From contig NZ_CP037993.1 of the NCBI RefSeq assembly GCF_004367745.1, positions 62,001 to 126,000 on the forward strand: DNA of 64,000 nt. The letters run 5' to 3'. This DNA comes from Herbaspirillum huttiense. GTDB lineage: Bacteria; Pseudomonadota; Gammaproteobacteria; Burkholderiales; Burkholderiaceae_D. The position numbers and the translations under genes were made by a program. Position 1 is the first letter of the stretch. The number at the start of each line of letters is the position of its first letter. Shown one piece after another: positions 18,474 to 27,410 of the stretch. The notes beneath the pieces were generated by a model. It had not been told where the DNA came from and searched no databases. It worked only from the letters and a program-made list of their open reading frames with translations.

Positions 18474-19099
18474 TCGGGTTTGTAATTGAATTCGATCCAG
18501 TCGGAGGACAGCCGCCAGTCATTGTTGTTGAGCGCGTTGACCTGGAAGGGCTTGGGCAGCTGCGCCACGTCCAGCCGCATGCGCAGGCCGACATGATAGG
18601 TCTCGCCGGCCTTGAGCGTATTGTTGTCGGCGATGATCCAGCGCGGCGGACGGCGGATCAGGGTCAGTGCGTCATCCAGGTTGGTGAAGCTCTGCTGCAG
18701 CTGGCCGCTGATGGCGGTGTGATATTGCCGCGTCAGCACGTTGTAGGACAGGCGCAGGGTGCGTGACGCCGAGACGCTGGTCTCGTCGAACCAGTACCAG
18801 CGCCGCCGGGTCAGCTGTACCTCGGTGGTGAAGTACAGGGGCACGCCGCGCGAGAGCGCATCTTCCAGGCCGCGATTCAATTCGAAGTCATAGGACACCG
18901 AAAGCCGGTAGCCTTCGTCGCTGGCTTCGATGGCGGCCTGGTTGACGGTGATTTCAGCAGCCTGGACGGCCAGAGCGGAACAGGCCAGCAGCAGCGCCAG
19001 CAGCCATTGCAGCACCGCGCGCAGCAGCCGCGGGAAGCCGGCATCGCGCGGGCGTGCGGACGTGGGAGTGGGGAAGGGGGCCGATTGCGTCAAATTCAT
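18470..19099 (-). CDS. DUF4390 domain protein, exported
   Basis: About 209 residues. An N-terminal hydrophobic stretch (LLRAVLQWLLALLLACSALAVQA, described by its ends at about residues 25-47) ends in a signal-peptidase-like site. The rest is beta-rich with RRRWYWFDE and the WIIADNN region typical of DUF4390. Probably periplasmic; function unknown, but its fixed position before the NtrY-like sensor suggests it could influence sensing. Start at the ATG overlapping the rsmB stop. Confidence 0.8.
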   Translation of the reverse strand: MNLTQSAPFPTPTSARPRDAGFPRLLRAVLQWLLALLLACSALAVQAAEITVNQAAIEASDEGYRLSVSYDFELNRGLEDALSRGVPLYFTTEVQLTRRRWYWFDETSVSASRTLRLSYNVLTRQYHTAISGQLQQSFTNLDDALTLIRRPPRWIIADNNTLKAGETYHVGLRMRLDVAQLPKPFQVNALNNNDWRLSSDWIEFNYKPE

Positions 19100-20415
19100 G
19101 CACCAGGTTTTTGGAACAGCGCATAGAACAGGCCATCGTGATCGGCATCGGCACCGGCGGTCGGCAGCAGTTGACCTGGAGCGGGCAGCCGGATGGCATG
19201 GTTTTTCTGCGCGAAGGCGATCGCTTGCTGCTCCGATTCCTGGGGCCACAGCGAGCAGGTTACGAGCAGCAATTTACCATCCGGTCGCAGCATCTGCCAA
19301 AGCTTGTCCAAAATTTGCGCGGAAAGTGTTGCAAGCTGCGCGGTGTCGGTCTTGCGGCGCAGCCAGCGGATATCCGGGTGGCGGCGCACGATGCCGGAGG
19401 CGGTACAGGGCACGTCAGCCAGGATGCGGTCGAAGCCCTGGCCATCCCACCAGCCGTCTTCGCGGGCGTCGCCGGTGATCAGTTGCGCCTTGAGCTGCAG
19501 ACGGTCCAGGTTTTCGGCGATGCGCTGCAGGCGGCGCGGATCGTGGTCCAGCGCCTGCAGTTCGATGTCGGCCAGTTCCAGCAGGTGGCCGGTCTTGCCG
19601 CCCGGCGCGGCGCAGGCATCGAGCACGCGCATGCCATCAGCCACCTCCAGCAGCGGCGCGGCCAGCTGGGCCGCCGCATCCTGCACCGAGACCACGCCCT
19701 CGGCAAAGCCGGGGATCTGTTGCACCGGCACCGGCTTGTCTAGCCGCACGGCATAGGGGCCGACGGCGCGTGCGCCGATGCCGGCCTGCTGCAGGGTGGA
19801 CAGGTATTGTTCCACGCTGGCGCGGCGGCGGTTCACGCGCAGGGTCAGCGGCGGTGGCTGGTTGCCGGCGTGCAGGATGGCTTGCCACTGCTCGGGATAG
19901 GCGCCCTTGAGGCGGTCGATCCACCAGGTCGGATAATTCCAGGTGCCAGGCGGGGTCTTGGTGGCCTGCGGCATGAGCGTCGCGCGTTCGCGCAGGAAGC
20001 GGCGCAGGATGGCATTGACCACGCCCTTGGCGAAACTCATCTCCTGGCTGATGGCGGCGGCCTCGACGGCCTGGTCCACCACGGTGAAGCTGTCGTAGCC
20101 CGCGTCTTCTTCATTGACCAGCAGTGCCAGGGCCGTCACCAGCAGGCCGTGCAGGACCTCCGGTTGCGGCGGCTTGTTGGCCAGCAGGCCCAGCAGGCTG
20201 TCGCTCAGCCCCAGGCTGCGCATGGCGCGATAGCTCAGGTCCTGGATGGCACCGCGTGCCGGCGGCGGGGCGTCGCTGCGGGAGAAGATCTGCGCCAGTG
20301 CCTGCGGCAAGGCGTGGCCGGCGCGCACGGCGGCCACTGCCTGGGCGGCATAGGCCAGCTGATAGGCCAGGGAATCGGCCTTGGCACCGGGAGGGAGGAG
20401 AGAAATCTGGATCAC
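19096..20415 (-). CDS. rsmB: 16S rRNA (cytosine(967)-C(5))-methyltransferase
   Basis: SAM-dependent methyltransferase modifying C967 of 16S rRNA. Residues about 1-140 form the NusB-like RNA-binding domain. The catalytic domain has VLDACAAPGGKTGHLLE (SAM binding), ADVPCTASG and LVTCSLWPQES, which carry the two conserved cysteines. A GTG (20413-20415) giving about 439 residues fits the family length; the frame continues upstream without a better signal, so the exact start is uncertain. First gene of the rsmB-DUF4390-ntrYX-like operon. Confidence 0.88.
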   Translation of the reverse strand: MIQISLLPPGAKADSLAYQLAYAAQAVAAVRAGHALPQALAQIFSRSDAPPPARGAIQDLSYRAMRSLGLSDSLLGLLANKPPQPEVLHGLLVTALALLVNEEDAGYDSFTVVDQAVEAAAISQEMSFAKGVVNAILRRFLRERATLMPQATKTPPGTWNYPTWWIDRLKGAYPEQWQAILHAGNQPPPLTLRVNRRRASVEQYLSTLQQAGIGARAVGPYAVRLDKPVPVQQIPGFAEGVVSVQDAAAQLAAPLLEVADGMRVLDACAAPGGKTGHLLELADIELQALDHDPRRLQRIAENLDRLQLKAQLITGDAREDGWWDGQGFDRILADVPCTASGIVRRHPDIRWLRRKTDTAQLATLSAQILDKLWQMLRPDGKLLLVTCSLWPQESEQQAIAFAQKNHAIRLPAPGQLLPTAGADADHDGLFYALFQKPGA

Positions 20416-20586
20416 GTCTTTGCTGGCTCGGAAGATAAGGCGGCACCCCGTATTGCAACCCGGCAATGGTCGGAGCAAGGGGCGCGGGCCGCCAGTGTAC
20501 CAGCGGCCAATGGTGCTCACACCTGCGCGATGCATTTTGGGTGGTGCAAGTGTCGGTCCGGCACGGCAGAATGCCGCCCGACAAGG

Positions 20587-20623
20587 ACAAACGGCCGCCG
20601 CGGTGGATGTTCGCGGCAGCCGT
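20587..20623 (-). terminator. Terminator after the DUF1840 gene
   Basis: 12-bp stem (one G-T pair) formed by ACGGCCGCCGCG and CGCGGCAGCCGT; on the minus strand it is followed by TTTGTCC. It separates DUF1840 from the rsmB operon. Confidence 0.7.
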
Positions 20624-20707
20624 TCGGCGCGGGTATGTCAGGGTGATTCAGGCAATCAAGCGTCAGGAAGTGTCAGGAGCGCAACGCGCCCGGGCTTCCT
20701 GCAGGCA

Positions 20708-21052
20708 TCAGACGCCCCACAGGATGTCGTAATTGCCCTTCTTGGCTTCGCGCAGCATGTCCAGCAGCGGATAGGCGCGTGCCGAGAAGCTGACCGGCTC
20801 GATCTTTTCGTGGTTGTGGTCGTCGACGTCGGCGTTGTGGTGGGCGTTGACGTCACGCGCCAGCGCTTCGGCGGCTTCATGCGACTTGCTGGCGTTGATC
20901 TGCTGTTCCAGCAGGGCGATGGCGTCACCGGCCTCGGCCGCGGTGATCACGCCACGGGCAGGATCCTTGTGCAACAGGTCCAGAATGGGTTTGGCGTGCG
21001 ACTCATACATCACCACATCGGCAGCCGCTTTTGATTTGAAGGTAATCAGCAT
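20708..21052 (-). CDS. DUF1840 domain protein
   Basis: Small cytoplasmic protein (114 residues) recognised as DUF1840 by the opening MLITFKSKAAADVVMY and the closing PLLDMLREAKKGNYDILWGV. A histidine-rich stretch (HHNADVDDHNH) lies in the middle. Function unknown; widespread in Betaproteobacteria. Single gene with its own terminator. Confidence 0.82.
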   Translation of the reverse strand: MLITFKSKAAADVVMYESHAKPILDLLHKDPARGVITAAEAGDAIALLEQQINASKSHEAAEALARDVNAHHNADVDDHNHEKIEPVSFSARAYPLLDMLREAKKGNYDILWGV

Positions 21053-21224
21053 ATTTCCTCAGGGTCTTTGATTGATAACGTTTTTTGGGCAGGCCCGCCA
21101 AGGCGGGCGCGCTGGAAATGCGCTGCAGACTGCATCCGCATTTCTGCGGGAATGCCTGTTTGGAGAGTCAGGCAGGACAAGAATACCCCGGTAGCCGGAA
21201 TATTGTCATCCGGCTCGGCCCCGC

Positions 21225-21752
21225 TCAGGTTGGTTTGAAAGAGCTGAAAAAGGTTTCAATATTTTCCTCGGTGAAGGCCTTTTGCTCCCCCACGATGAGA
21301 ATCTGGTACACCCGCCGCTCACGCACCGCCAGCCGGGCGACCAGCCGCAGAGGGCGGCCGCGGGACACGCCCCGCGCGTCCAGGTCCAGCGTGCGCGCCA
21401 GGCCCGTGGTCTTGCCCGGCCACACCGGCGTGCCCTGCGGCTGGCCGCCGATGTTGTTGAGGAGGGCGGTGCGCATTGCTTCCAGCGCCCGGTTGGCCGC
21501 GGCCGCATCGGGCAGTTCGGCCGTTCCCACGGCGAAGGTGAGGCCGTCGACTTCGGCGGCGGTCATGCTCATGTCGACCTTGGGACCGTCCAGGTCGACC
21601 GGGCGCGTCACGCTGGCCGGCTTGGCGGGCAGGAGCACCACGAAATGCGCGCCGTTGTCGCTGGCTTCACGCCAGTTGTAGCGCGGAGAGCAGGCCGCCA
21701 GGCACAGGCAGGCCAAGGACAGCAACAGCAGGGCAGGACGGAGGCAGCGCAT
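21225..21752 (-). CDS. Predicted lipoprotein of unknown function
   Basis: About 175 residues starting with a lipoprotein signal (LLLLSLACLCLAAC), giving Cys near residue 21 as the acylation site. The mature part has a beta-rich pattern and a C-terminal ENIETFFSSFKP, seen in small envelope proteins that describe a time-resolved or stress-type domain; I do not assign a family. The ATG at 21752 sits at the natural beginning of the signal peptide; upstream in-frame ATGs at 21782/21785 add residues without improving the signal. No clear ribosome binding site. Confidence 0.7.
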   Translation of the reverse strand: MRCLRPALLLLSLACLCLAACSPRYNWREASDNGAHFVVLLPAKPASVTRPVDLDGPKVDMSMTAAEVDGLTFAVGTAELPDAAAANRALEAMRTALLNNIGGQPQGTPVWPGKTTGLARTLDLDARGVSRGRPLRLVARLAVRERRVYQILIVGEQKAFTEENIETFFSSFKPT

Positions 21753-21892
21753 GGGAAGGGTCCGGAACGGGGAGAGGGGCATCATATCAAAGCCGGTTTG
21801 AGACACATATGAAGCAAATAGCGCAATTGTCCGATGGCCGTACGGCAATTCTTGCGGTATAAGAACGCATCGAAACGGAACCCTTTCCCGAT

Positions 21893-23899
21893 ATGAAACA
21901 AGATAACCAAACCGGCCTGCCGGAACTGACCCTGCGCGGGATGCTGCTGGGCGCGCTCATCACGGTGGTCTTCACCGCTTCCAACGTGTATCTCGGGCTG
22001 AAGGTCGGCCTGACCTTCTCCTCGGCGATCCCCGCTGCGGTGATCTCGATGGCGGTCTTGCGCCTGTTTTCCAATGCCAACATCCTGGAAAACAACATGG
22101 TGCAGACCCAGGCCTCGGCGGCCGGCACGCTCTCCTCCATCATCTTCATCCTGCCCGGCCTGGTGATGATGGGCCACTGGCAGGGCTTCCCCTTCCTGCA
22201 GACGCTGGGCATCTGCGCCGCCGGCGGCATGCTGGGGGTGATGTTCTCCATCCCGCTGCGCCGGGTGATGGTGGTGCAGAGCGCGCTGCCGTATCCGGAA
22301 GGCGTGGCGGCCGCGGAGATCCTGCGCGTGGGCAGCGCCGACGCCGAGGGCGGCGAGGAAACCCGGCGCGGCCTGCGTGACATCCTCTTCGGCGGCACAA
22401 TTGCAGCAGCCTTCAGCGTGATCGCCAGCGGACTGAAGCTGTTTGCCGAAAGCATCAGCCTCTGGTTCACCGCCGGTGCTTCGGTGGTCCGCCTGACCAT
22501 GGGCTTCTCGCTGGCGCTGGTGGGCGCGGGCTACATGATCGGCATTGTCTCCGGCATCGCCATCCTGATCGGCCTGGTGATCGCCTGGGGTGTGGCCGTG
22601 CCTTATCTCACCGCCGTCACCCCCCATGCGGCCGATGTCGCCCTGTCGGACTTTGCCAACGGATTGTGGAAGAGCCAGGTGCGCTTCATCGGTGCCGGCA
22701 TGATCGGCGTGGCCGCAGTGTGGACACTGGCTACCCTTTTCAAGCCCATGCTGGAAGGCGTGAAGGCCTCGCTGTCGACGCTCTCGCGCCGTCAGCAGGG
22801 CAGCACCGAGCGCACCGACCAGGATATGTCGCCGCGCTGGATCATCGTCATCAGCCTGGCCATGATTGCGCTGCTGGCGGTGGTGTTCGCGTCCTTCCTG
22901 TCCGAAGCACCGGTGTCGCCGGCGCTGTTCATCGGGCTGATCGTCTATGCGGTGGTGTTTGCCTTCATCTTCGGCTTCCTGGTGGCGGCAGCCTGCGGCT
23001 ACATGGCCGGGCTGATCGGTTCCTCCTCCAGTCCGATCTCGGGTATCGGCATCGTGGCCGTGATCCTGGTGTCGGTCCTGCTGCTGGTCTCGGGCGCGGT
23101 CGATCCGCTGCTGGCGACGCCCGAAGGCAGCAAGCTGGCCATCGCGGTGGCGCTGTTCGTCACCGCAGCCATCATTGCGGTGGCGGCCATCGCCAATGAC
23201 AACCTGCAAGACCTGAAGACCGGCCAACTGGTCGGCGCCACCCCTTGGCGCCAGCAGGTGGCGCTGCTGGTCGGTTGCGTGGTGGGTGCGCTCATCATCC
23301 CGCCGGTTCTGAATCTGCTCTACAACGCCTATGGCTTCACCGGTGCCCTGCCGCGCGCGGGCATGGATGCAGCCCAGGCCCTGGCGGCTCCGCAGGCGAC
23401 CCTGATGACGGCCATTGCCACCGGCATCTTCACCCGCGAGCTGAACTGGACCATGCTGGGCGTCGGGGTGGCACTGGGCATCGTGCTCATCGTGATCGAC
23501 TGGCTGCTGGCCCGCCGTGGCGGCGTGGCGCGCTTGCCGGTCCTGGCGGTGGGCATTGGCATCTACCTGCCGCCGATGGTCAGCAGCGCCCTGTTCCTGG
23601 GCGCGCTGCTGGGCTGGCTGATCGAACGCGCCCTGCGCCGCCGGGCGCTGGCTGCCGGTGCGGACCCGGAAGCCTATGCCGACAAGCCGCGCCAGCGCGG
23701 CATCCTGGTGGCCTCAGGCCTGATCGTGGGGGAAAGCCTGGTGGGTGTGCTGCTGGCCGCCATCATCGGCTTTACCGGCAAGGATGCGCCGCTGGCCGTG
23801 GTGTCGGGGGCGTTTGAATCGACCGGGCAGTGGCTGGGCCTGGTTGCGCTGGTGCTGGTGCTGATCGCGTTTGCGCGCCGCATCCTGCCGTCACGTTGA
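21893..23899 (+). CDS. OPT family oligopeptide transporter
   Basis: Inner-membrane transporter (668 residues) with about 15 hydrophobic segments. The N-terminal ELTLRGMLLGALITVVFTASNVY, given here only by its ends at about residues 10-32, and the later motif ANDNLQDLKTGQLVGATP are hallmarks of the bacterial OPT (YSL/EspB-like) family. Likely imports oligopeptides or metal-chelate conjugates; substrate unknown. A single gene convergent with the lipid cluster. Confidence 0.9.
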   Translation: MKQDNQTGLPELTLRGMLLGALITVVFTASNVYLGLKVGLTFSSAIPAAVISMAVLRLFSNANILENNMVQTQASAAGTLSSIIFILPGLVMMGHWQGFPFLQTLGICAAGGMLGVMFSIPLRRVMVVQSALPYPEGVAAAEILRVGSADAEGGEETRRGLRDILFGGTIAAAFSVIASGLKLFAESISLWFTAGASVVRLTMGFSLALVGAGYMIGIVSGIAILIGLVIAWGVAVPYLTAVTPHAADVALSDFANGLWKSQVRFIGAGMIGVAAVWTLATLFKPMLEGVKASLSTLSRRQQGSTERTDQDMSPRWIIVISLAMIALLAVVFASFLSEAPVSPALFIGLIVYAVVFAFIFGFLVAAACGYMAGLIGSSSSPISGIGIVAVILVSVLLLVSGAVDPLLATPEGSKLAIAVALFVTAAIIAVAAIANDNLQDLKTGQLVGATPWRQQVALLVGCVVGALIIPPVLNLLYNAYGFTGALPRAGMDAAQALAAPQATLMTAIATGIFTRELNWTMLGVGVALGIVLIVIDWLLARRGGVARLPVLAVGIGIYLPPMVSSALFLGALLGWLIERALRRRALAAGADPEAYADKPRQRGILVASGLIVGESLVGVLLAAIIGFTGKDAPLAVVSGAFESTGQWLGLVALVLVLIAFARRILPSR

Positions 23900-23929
23900 C
23901 GTTAGCGAGAATGCGCTGCTGGTGGTGCT

Positions 23930-24871
23930 TCAGTGCACCCACCAGTAGCGCAGGATATGAAAGAAAATCGGTGCCGAGAAACTGATCGAATCGACCCGGT
24001 CCAGCATGCCGCCATGGCCTTCGATCATGGCACCCCAGTCCTTGAGTCCGCGGTCACGCTTGATCGCCGACAGCACGAATCCCCCGAAGAAGCCCAGAAT
24101 GTTGATGGTCAGCGCCACCAGCGCCGCCTGCCACACATTGAAAGGCGTGATCCAGTACAGCGCTGCCCCGACGGCGGTGGACGTCAGCACGCCCCCGACC
24201 AGGCCCTCCAGCGTCTTGGAAGGTGAAATCTGCGGGGCCAGCTTGCGCTTGCCGAACAGCTTGCCCCACACGTACTGGAACACATCGCTGGACTGCACCG
24301 TCAGCACCAGGAACACGATGAGCTGCAGGTTGCGGCCTTCGAAGCCCTCGATGGGCAGCGTCAGCAGGGCCGGCACGTGCGAGATGCAGTAGACGCAGAT
24401 CATCAGCCCCCACTGCACCTTGGCCGCACGTTCCAGGAAGTGCTTGGTATCGGTGGAGAGCGAGGCCGAGATTGGCAGCAGCAGGAAGGCGTAGACCGGG
24501 ATCAGGATGGAGAACAGGCCATACCAGTCCATCCCGATGAGCACGTACTGCAGCGGCAGGAACACGAAGAAGCACCACAGCAGCGCCCGATGGTCGCCCA
24601 CGCGAGTGTAGGTGACGGAAATGAATTCACGCAGCGCCTGCAGCGAGATGAAGGCAAACAGCACGACCACGCCGGTCTTGCCGATCCAGAACGCGATGGC
24701 CAGCGCGCCGATCATCCACCACCAGGCCTTGATGCGGGCATTGAGATTGTCGATGACGCTGCTGCTGCGTCCGGCCAGCCGCCAGCGCAGCAGGCCACCG
24801 ACCGAGCTGGCCAGGGCGAGGACGGCGAACACGCCGCCAAACAGGGCGATGAGGGTATCTTGAGGAGTCAT
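23930..24871 (-). CDS. CdsA-like phosphatidate cytidylyltransferase (YnbB-like)
   Basis: Integral membrane enzyme (313 residues, about eight hydrophobic segments) of the CDP-diglyceride synthetase family, converting phosphatidic acid and CTP to CDP-diacylglycerol. The C-terminal signature is complete: SAIKRDRGLKDWG followed by GHGGMLDRVDS. Last gene of a six-gene minus-strand cluster of lipid enzymes, 16 bases after the acyltransferase. Length and neighbourhood match E. coli YnbB rather than the housekeeping CdsA, which is expected elsewhere in the genome. Confidence 0.85.
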   Translation of the reverse strand: MTPQDTLIALFGGVFAVLALASSVGGLLRWRLAGRSSSVIDNLNARIKAWWWMIGALAIAFWIGKTGVVVLFAFISLQALREFISVTYTRVGDHRALLWCFFVFLPLQYVLIGMDWYGLFSILIPVYAFLLLPISASLSTDTKHFLERAAKVQWGLMICVYCISHVPALLTLPIEGFEGRNLQLIVFLVLTVQSSDVFQYVWGKLFGKRKLAPQISPSKTLEGLVGGVLTSTAVGAALYWITPFNVWQAALVALTINILGFFGGFVLSAIKRDRGLKDWGAMIEGHGGMLDRVDSISFSAPIFFHILRYWWVH

Positions 24872-24887
24872 GGTCGTTCGTCGCGGA

Positions 24888-25508
24888 TCATTCGGCCACG
24901 GGGGCCAGGGCGAGCAGGGCCTGGCGGGTGCGGGCCAGGAACTGTTCCTTGCTTTCGTCGGGGCGCAGCATCAAGGGCTCGCCGAAGCTGAGGGTGCAGA
25001 GCAGCGGCAGCGGCACCAGATGGCCTTTGGGCATGGCCCGGCCGAGGTTTTCGATCCATACCGGCACCAGTTCCACTTCGGGATGCGCGCAGGCCAGGTG
25101 ATACAGCCCGCTCTTGAAGGGCAGCAGGCCCTCGTCCAGGTTGCGTGTGCCTTCCGGGAACAGGATCAGCGATTCGCCCCCCGCCAGCACCTGGCCCATC
25201 ACGCCGATGGGATCGGCGCTGCGGCCGACCTGGCGGTCCACCAGCACGCCCCGGAACACCCGATTGATCACATAGCGCCGCACGGCACTGCTGAGCCAGT
25301 AGTCCGAGCCGGCCACCGGCCGGGTGCGCTTGCGCATGGCGCGCGGCAGCATGCTCCAGACCAGCACGAAATCACCGTGGCTGCGGTGGTTGGGATAGTA
25401 GACACGCAGCTTGCCGGGATCGGGCGCGGCAAACCAGCGGGCACGCACGCCCGTGAGGACGCGGGCGAAGGTGCAGATGGCGGAGGCGAAGAGGCGGTCG
25501 ATCAGCAT
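24888..25508 (-). CDS. Lysophospholipid (1-acylglycerol-3-phosphate) acyltransferase, PlsC-like
   Basis: Membrane-associated acyltransferase (206 residues). The catalytic HX4D motif is NHRSHGD at about residues 40-46, and the glycerol-phosphate-binding motif FPEGTR lies near 120. It would acylate a lysophospholipid to give the phosphatidic acid used by the adjacent CdsA-like enzyme. It lies between an unknown membrane protein and the CdsA-like gene with gaps of about 20 bases. Confidence 0.85.
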   Translation of the reverse strand: MLIDRLFASAICTFARVLTGVRARWFAAPDPGKLRVYYPNHRSHGDFVLVWSMLPRAMRKRTRPVAGSDYWLSSAVRRYVINRVFRGVLVDRQVGRSADPIGVMGQVLAGGESLILFPEGTRNLDEGLLPFKSGLYHLACAHPEVELVPVWIENLGRAMPKGHLVPLPLLCTLSFGEPLMLRPDESKEQFLARTRQALLALAPVAE

Positions 25509-25528
25509 ACAAATTCAGTTTTCAAGGA

Positions 25529-26059
25529 TCAGGAAAGGAACAGTAACGCCAGGGTGACCACCCAGGCCACCACCTGCAAAGCCAGGTATCGGACCTGATT
25601 CTTCACCAGGCGGCGTACCCCGGCGATGCGTTGCGCCAGCGGGCGCGGCGCCGCACCGGCTTTGGGCCCAAGACCGCTGTCTGCGAGGGCCAGGTCAAAG
25701 GCAGCCAGATCGTCCTGCGGTGGATTTCCCTGGTGCCAGCGGCGCGCCCATGAGGTGAAGATGGGGACATCGAAGGCGCAGCGCAGCGCGAAACTGCATT
25801 CGGCGATCCCGAACACGATGGACAGCGCCAGCGCAGCCCAGACTGCAGGGCCGCCTGGATGCAAGACCAGCAAGACCAGCGCGCAGAGGCTGAGCAAGCG
25901 GCTGGTGTTGTCCAGCGGACGGCTCACGGCCAGGATTGCCAGGGCAATGTCGGCCTGGTGGGCTGCCTGCTGCGCAGCTGGGGCGTTTTCAGGCGGGAGG
26001 CCTTGATGAGCGGCATCGTTGGCGGCATCGCTGCCGGATCCTTGGCGCAGGTCAGACAT
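25529..26059 (-). CDS. Unknown membrane protein in the ynb-like lipid cluster
   Basis: 176 residues, family not recognised. The first ~35 residues are polar and alanine/glutamine rich. Two hydrophobic stretches follow near residues 55-92, then a polar loop with ARRWHQGNPPQDDLAAFD, and a final hydrophobic segment at 158-175. The start overlaps the end of the YnbD-like gene by 8 bases and the stop is 20 bases before plsC, so it is translated as part of the cluster. It could be an accessory or scaffold subunit for the membrane enzymes on either side; no catalytic motif is visible. Confidence 0.75.
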   Translation of the reverse strand: MSDLRQGSGSDAANDAAHQGLPPENAPAAQQAAHQADIALAILAVSRPLDNTSRLLSLCALVLLVLHPGGPAVWAALALSIVFGIAECSFALRCAFDVPIFTSWARRWHQGNPPQDDLAAFDLALADSGLGPKAGAAPRPLAQRIAGVRRLVKNQVRYLALQVVAWVVTLALLFLS

Positions 26060-27410
26060 GGCGTTCTCCCTTCAGCAACTGCTGCTCGACCTCCCGCAGG
26101 CGTTCCCGCAGCGCGGCGTTGATGACCACCGTGGGGCGGCGTTCGGCCAATAGCGCAAGAGCAGAGTCCATGTCGGGGCAGCGTCCGCTCAAGAACAGCC
26201 AGGTTGCCACTGCAGCAGCGCTGCGCGAATAGCCCAGCGCACAGGCCACCAGCACGGGGCCATGGCTGCGCAGCGATTCGATGCTGCGAGCGGCTGCCAG
26301 CAATTGATCGGCGTCGGGGGCGACCAGGTCCAGCCAGGCATGGCCGGCATAAGCCCACGGACCGCGCGGGGCGGGCAGTTCGGCGCAGAGGTCGCACAGG
26401 GCGGCGAACGGACCGGCGTGCATGTCGACGGTATTCGGAAGCCGGCCCAGCCAGACATCTCCGGTGATGGCGTCAGGCTGCGGACGGCGGCGGGTCCACA
26501 GGCGGGCATTGATCCAGGCACCCAGTGCGTGGGGTGCCAGCAACCAGGCAGCGGCCAGCGACCGGCGGCCGTCGTGCTTCTGGAAACCGGCGGCACCGGC
26601 ATGGGCGTAATTCCAAGCCACGATGGCCAGCGACAAGGCCAGCCAGCCCAGTGGGGCGGCCAAGGCGCGCACGGAGATTGCCAGCGCCAGTGCCAGCAAG
26701 GCTCCCAGCGCGTAGGCCAGCGCCAGACGCATGCGGCGCGCACTGCGCTGGCCGCTGCGACGCAGCGGCGTACCCCCCTCATCCGGCCACAGCCACAGGC
26801 AGAACAAGCCCAGCATGGCACCGGTCGGGATATCGATGAAGTGATGCTGCCAGGTCGTCAGTACCGACAGGCCGATCAGCAGCGCCCAGCCGTGGATGAC
26901 CAGCTGCCAGAACCAGTGCGTGCGCAGCCGGGCGAACTGGACCCAGATCAGCACCAGCAGTGCGATATGCAGCGAGGGGGCCTGGTTGAAGGGCAGGTCG
27001 AAGGCCGCCAATGAGGCGAAGAGCGCGCCAAACAGTCCGTCGGTGGCCGGCCGCACGAAGGCAAAGCGCAGCGGAAAGGCCAGGAAGCAGGCCACCGCGA
27101 TCAGCTGCGTCGTCAGTAGCCGCAGCGCGTGGCGATCGGTCTCGCGCGGGGTGCGGCAGCACAGGAAGGAAAATCCGTAGAGCAGGTCGATGGACCAATA
27201 GGGCAGGATGGTCCAGGGCAGGAAGGGAATATGACGCTCCCAGCCATAGAAGAAGCTGGGCACGCTGGCGCGCGCGGCGGCTGCATGGTTGGCGAAGCCA
27301 TAGCTGAGGAAGAACAGCGGCCCCAGCAACAGCAGCCAGGCCACGCCGCGCTTCCACGGCAGCGGCGTGGCCGGTGCTGCCGCGGGCAGCAGGCGGTCGG
27401 CCTGGCTCAT
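26052..27410 (-). CDS. PAP2 / dual-specificity phosphatase fusion protein (YnbD-like)
   Basis: Two-domain protein (452 residues). The N-terminal ~310 residues are polytopic, with PAP2-type motifs PSLHIALL and WQHHFIDIPTG giving the phosphatase histidines and aspartate. The C-terminal ~140 residues are a cytoplasmic dual-specificity/tyrosine-phosphatase domain with the P-loop CALGYSRS (CX5R). Such fusions could remove phosphate from a lipid phosphate head group, as PTPMT1 does for phosphatidylglycerol phosphate. Start overlaps the YnbC-like stop (ATGA). Length is close to E. coli YnbD. Confidence 0.85.
   Translation of the reverse strand: MSQADRLLPAAAPATPLPWKRGVAWLLLLGPLFFLSYGFANHAAAARASVPSFFYGWERHIPFLPWTILPYWSIDLLYGFSFLCCRTPRETDRHALRLLTTQLIAVACFLAFPLRFAFVRPATDGLFGALFASLAAFDLPFNQAPSLHIALLVLIWVQFARLRTHWFWQLVIHGWALLIGLSVLTTWQHHFIDIPTGAMLGLFCLWLWPDEGGTPLRRSGQRSARRMRLALAYALGALLALALAISVRALAAPLGWLALSLAIVAWNYAHAGAAGFQKHDGRRSLAAAWLLAPHALGAWINARLWTRRRPQPDAITGDVWLGRLPNTVDMHAGPFAALCDLCAELPAPRGPWAYAGHAWLDLVAPDADQLLAAARSIESLRSHGPVLVACALGYSRSAAAVATWLFLSGRCPDMDSALALLAERRPTVVINAALRERLREVEQQLLKGERHV

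Noticed and set aside
21782-23227. 481-codon minus-strand frame antisense to the OPT transporter
   Set aside because: Low-complexity H/Q/D/G composition and no domain; the plus-strand gene is clear.
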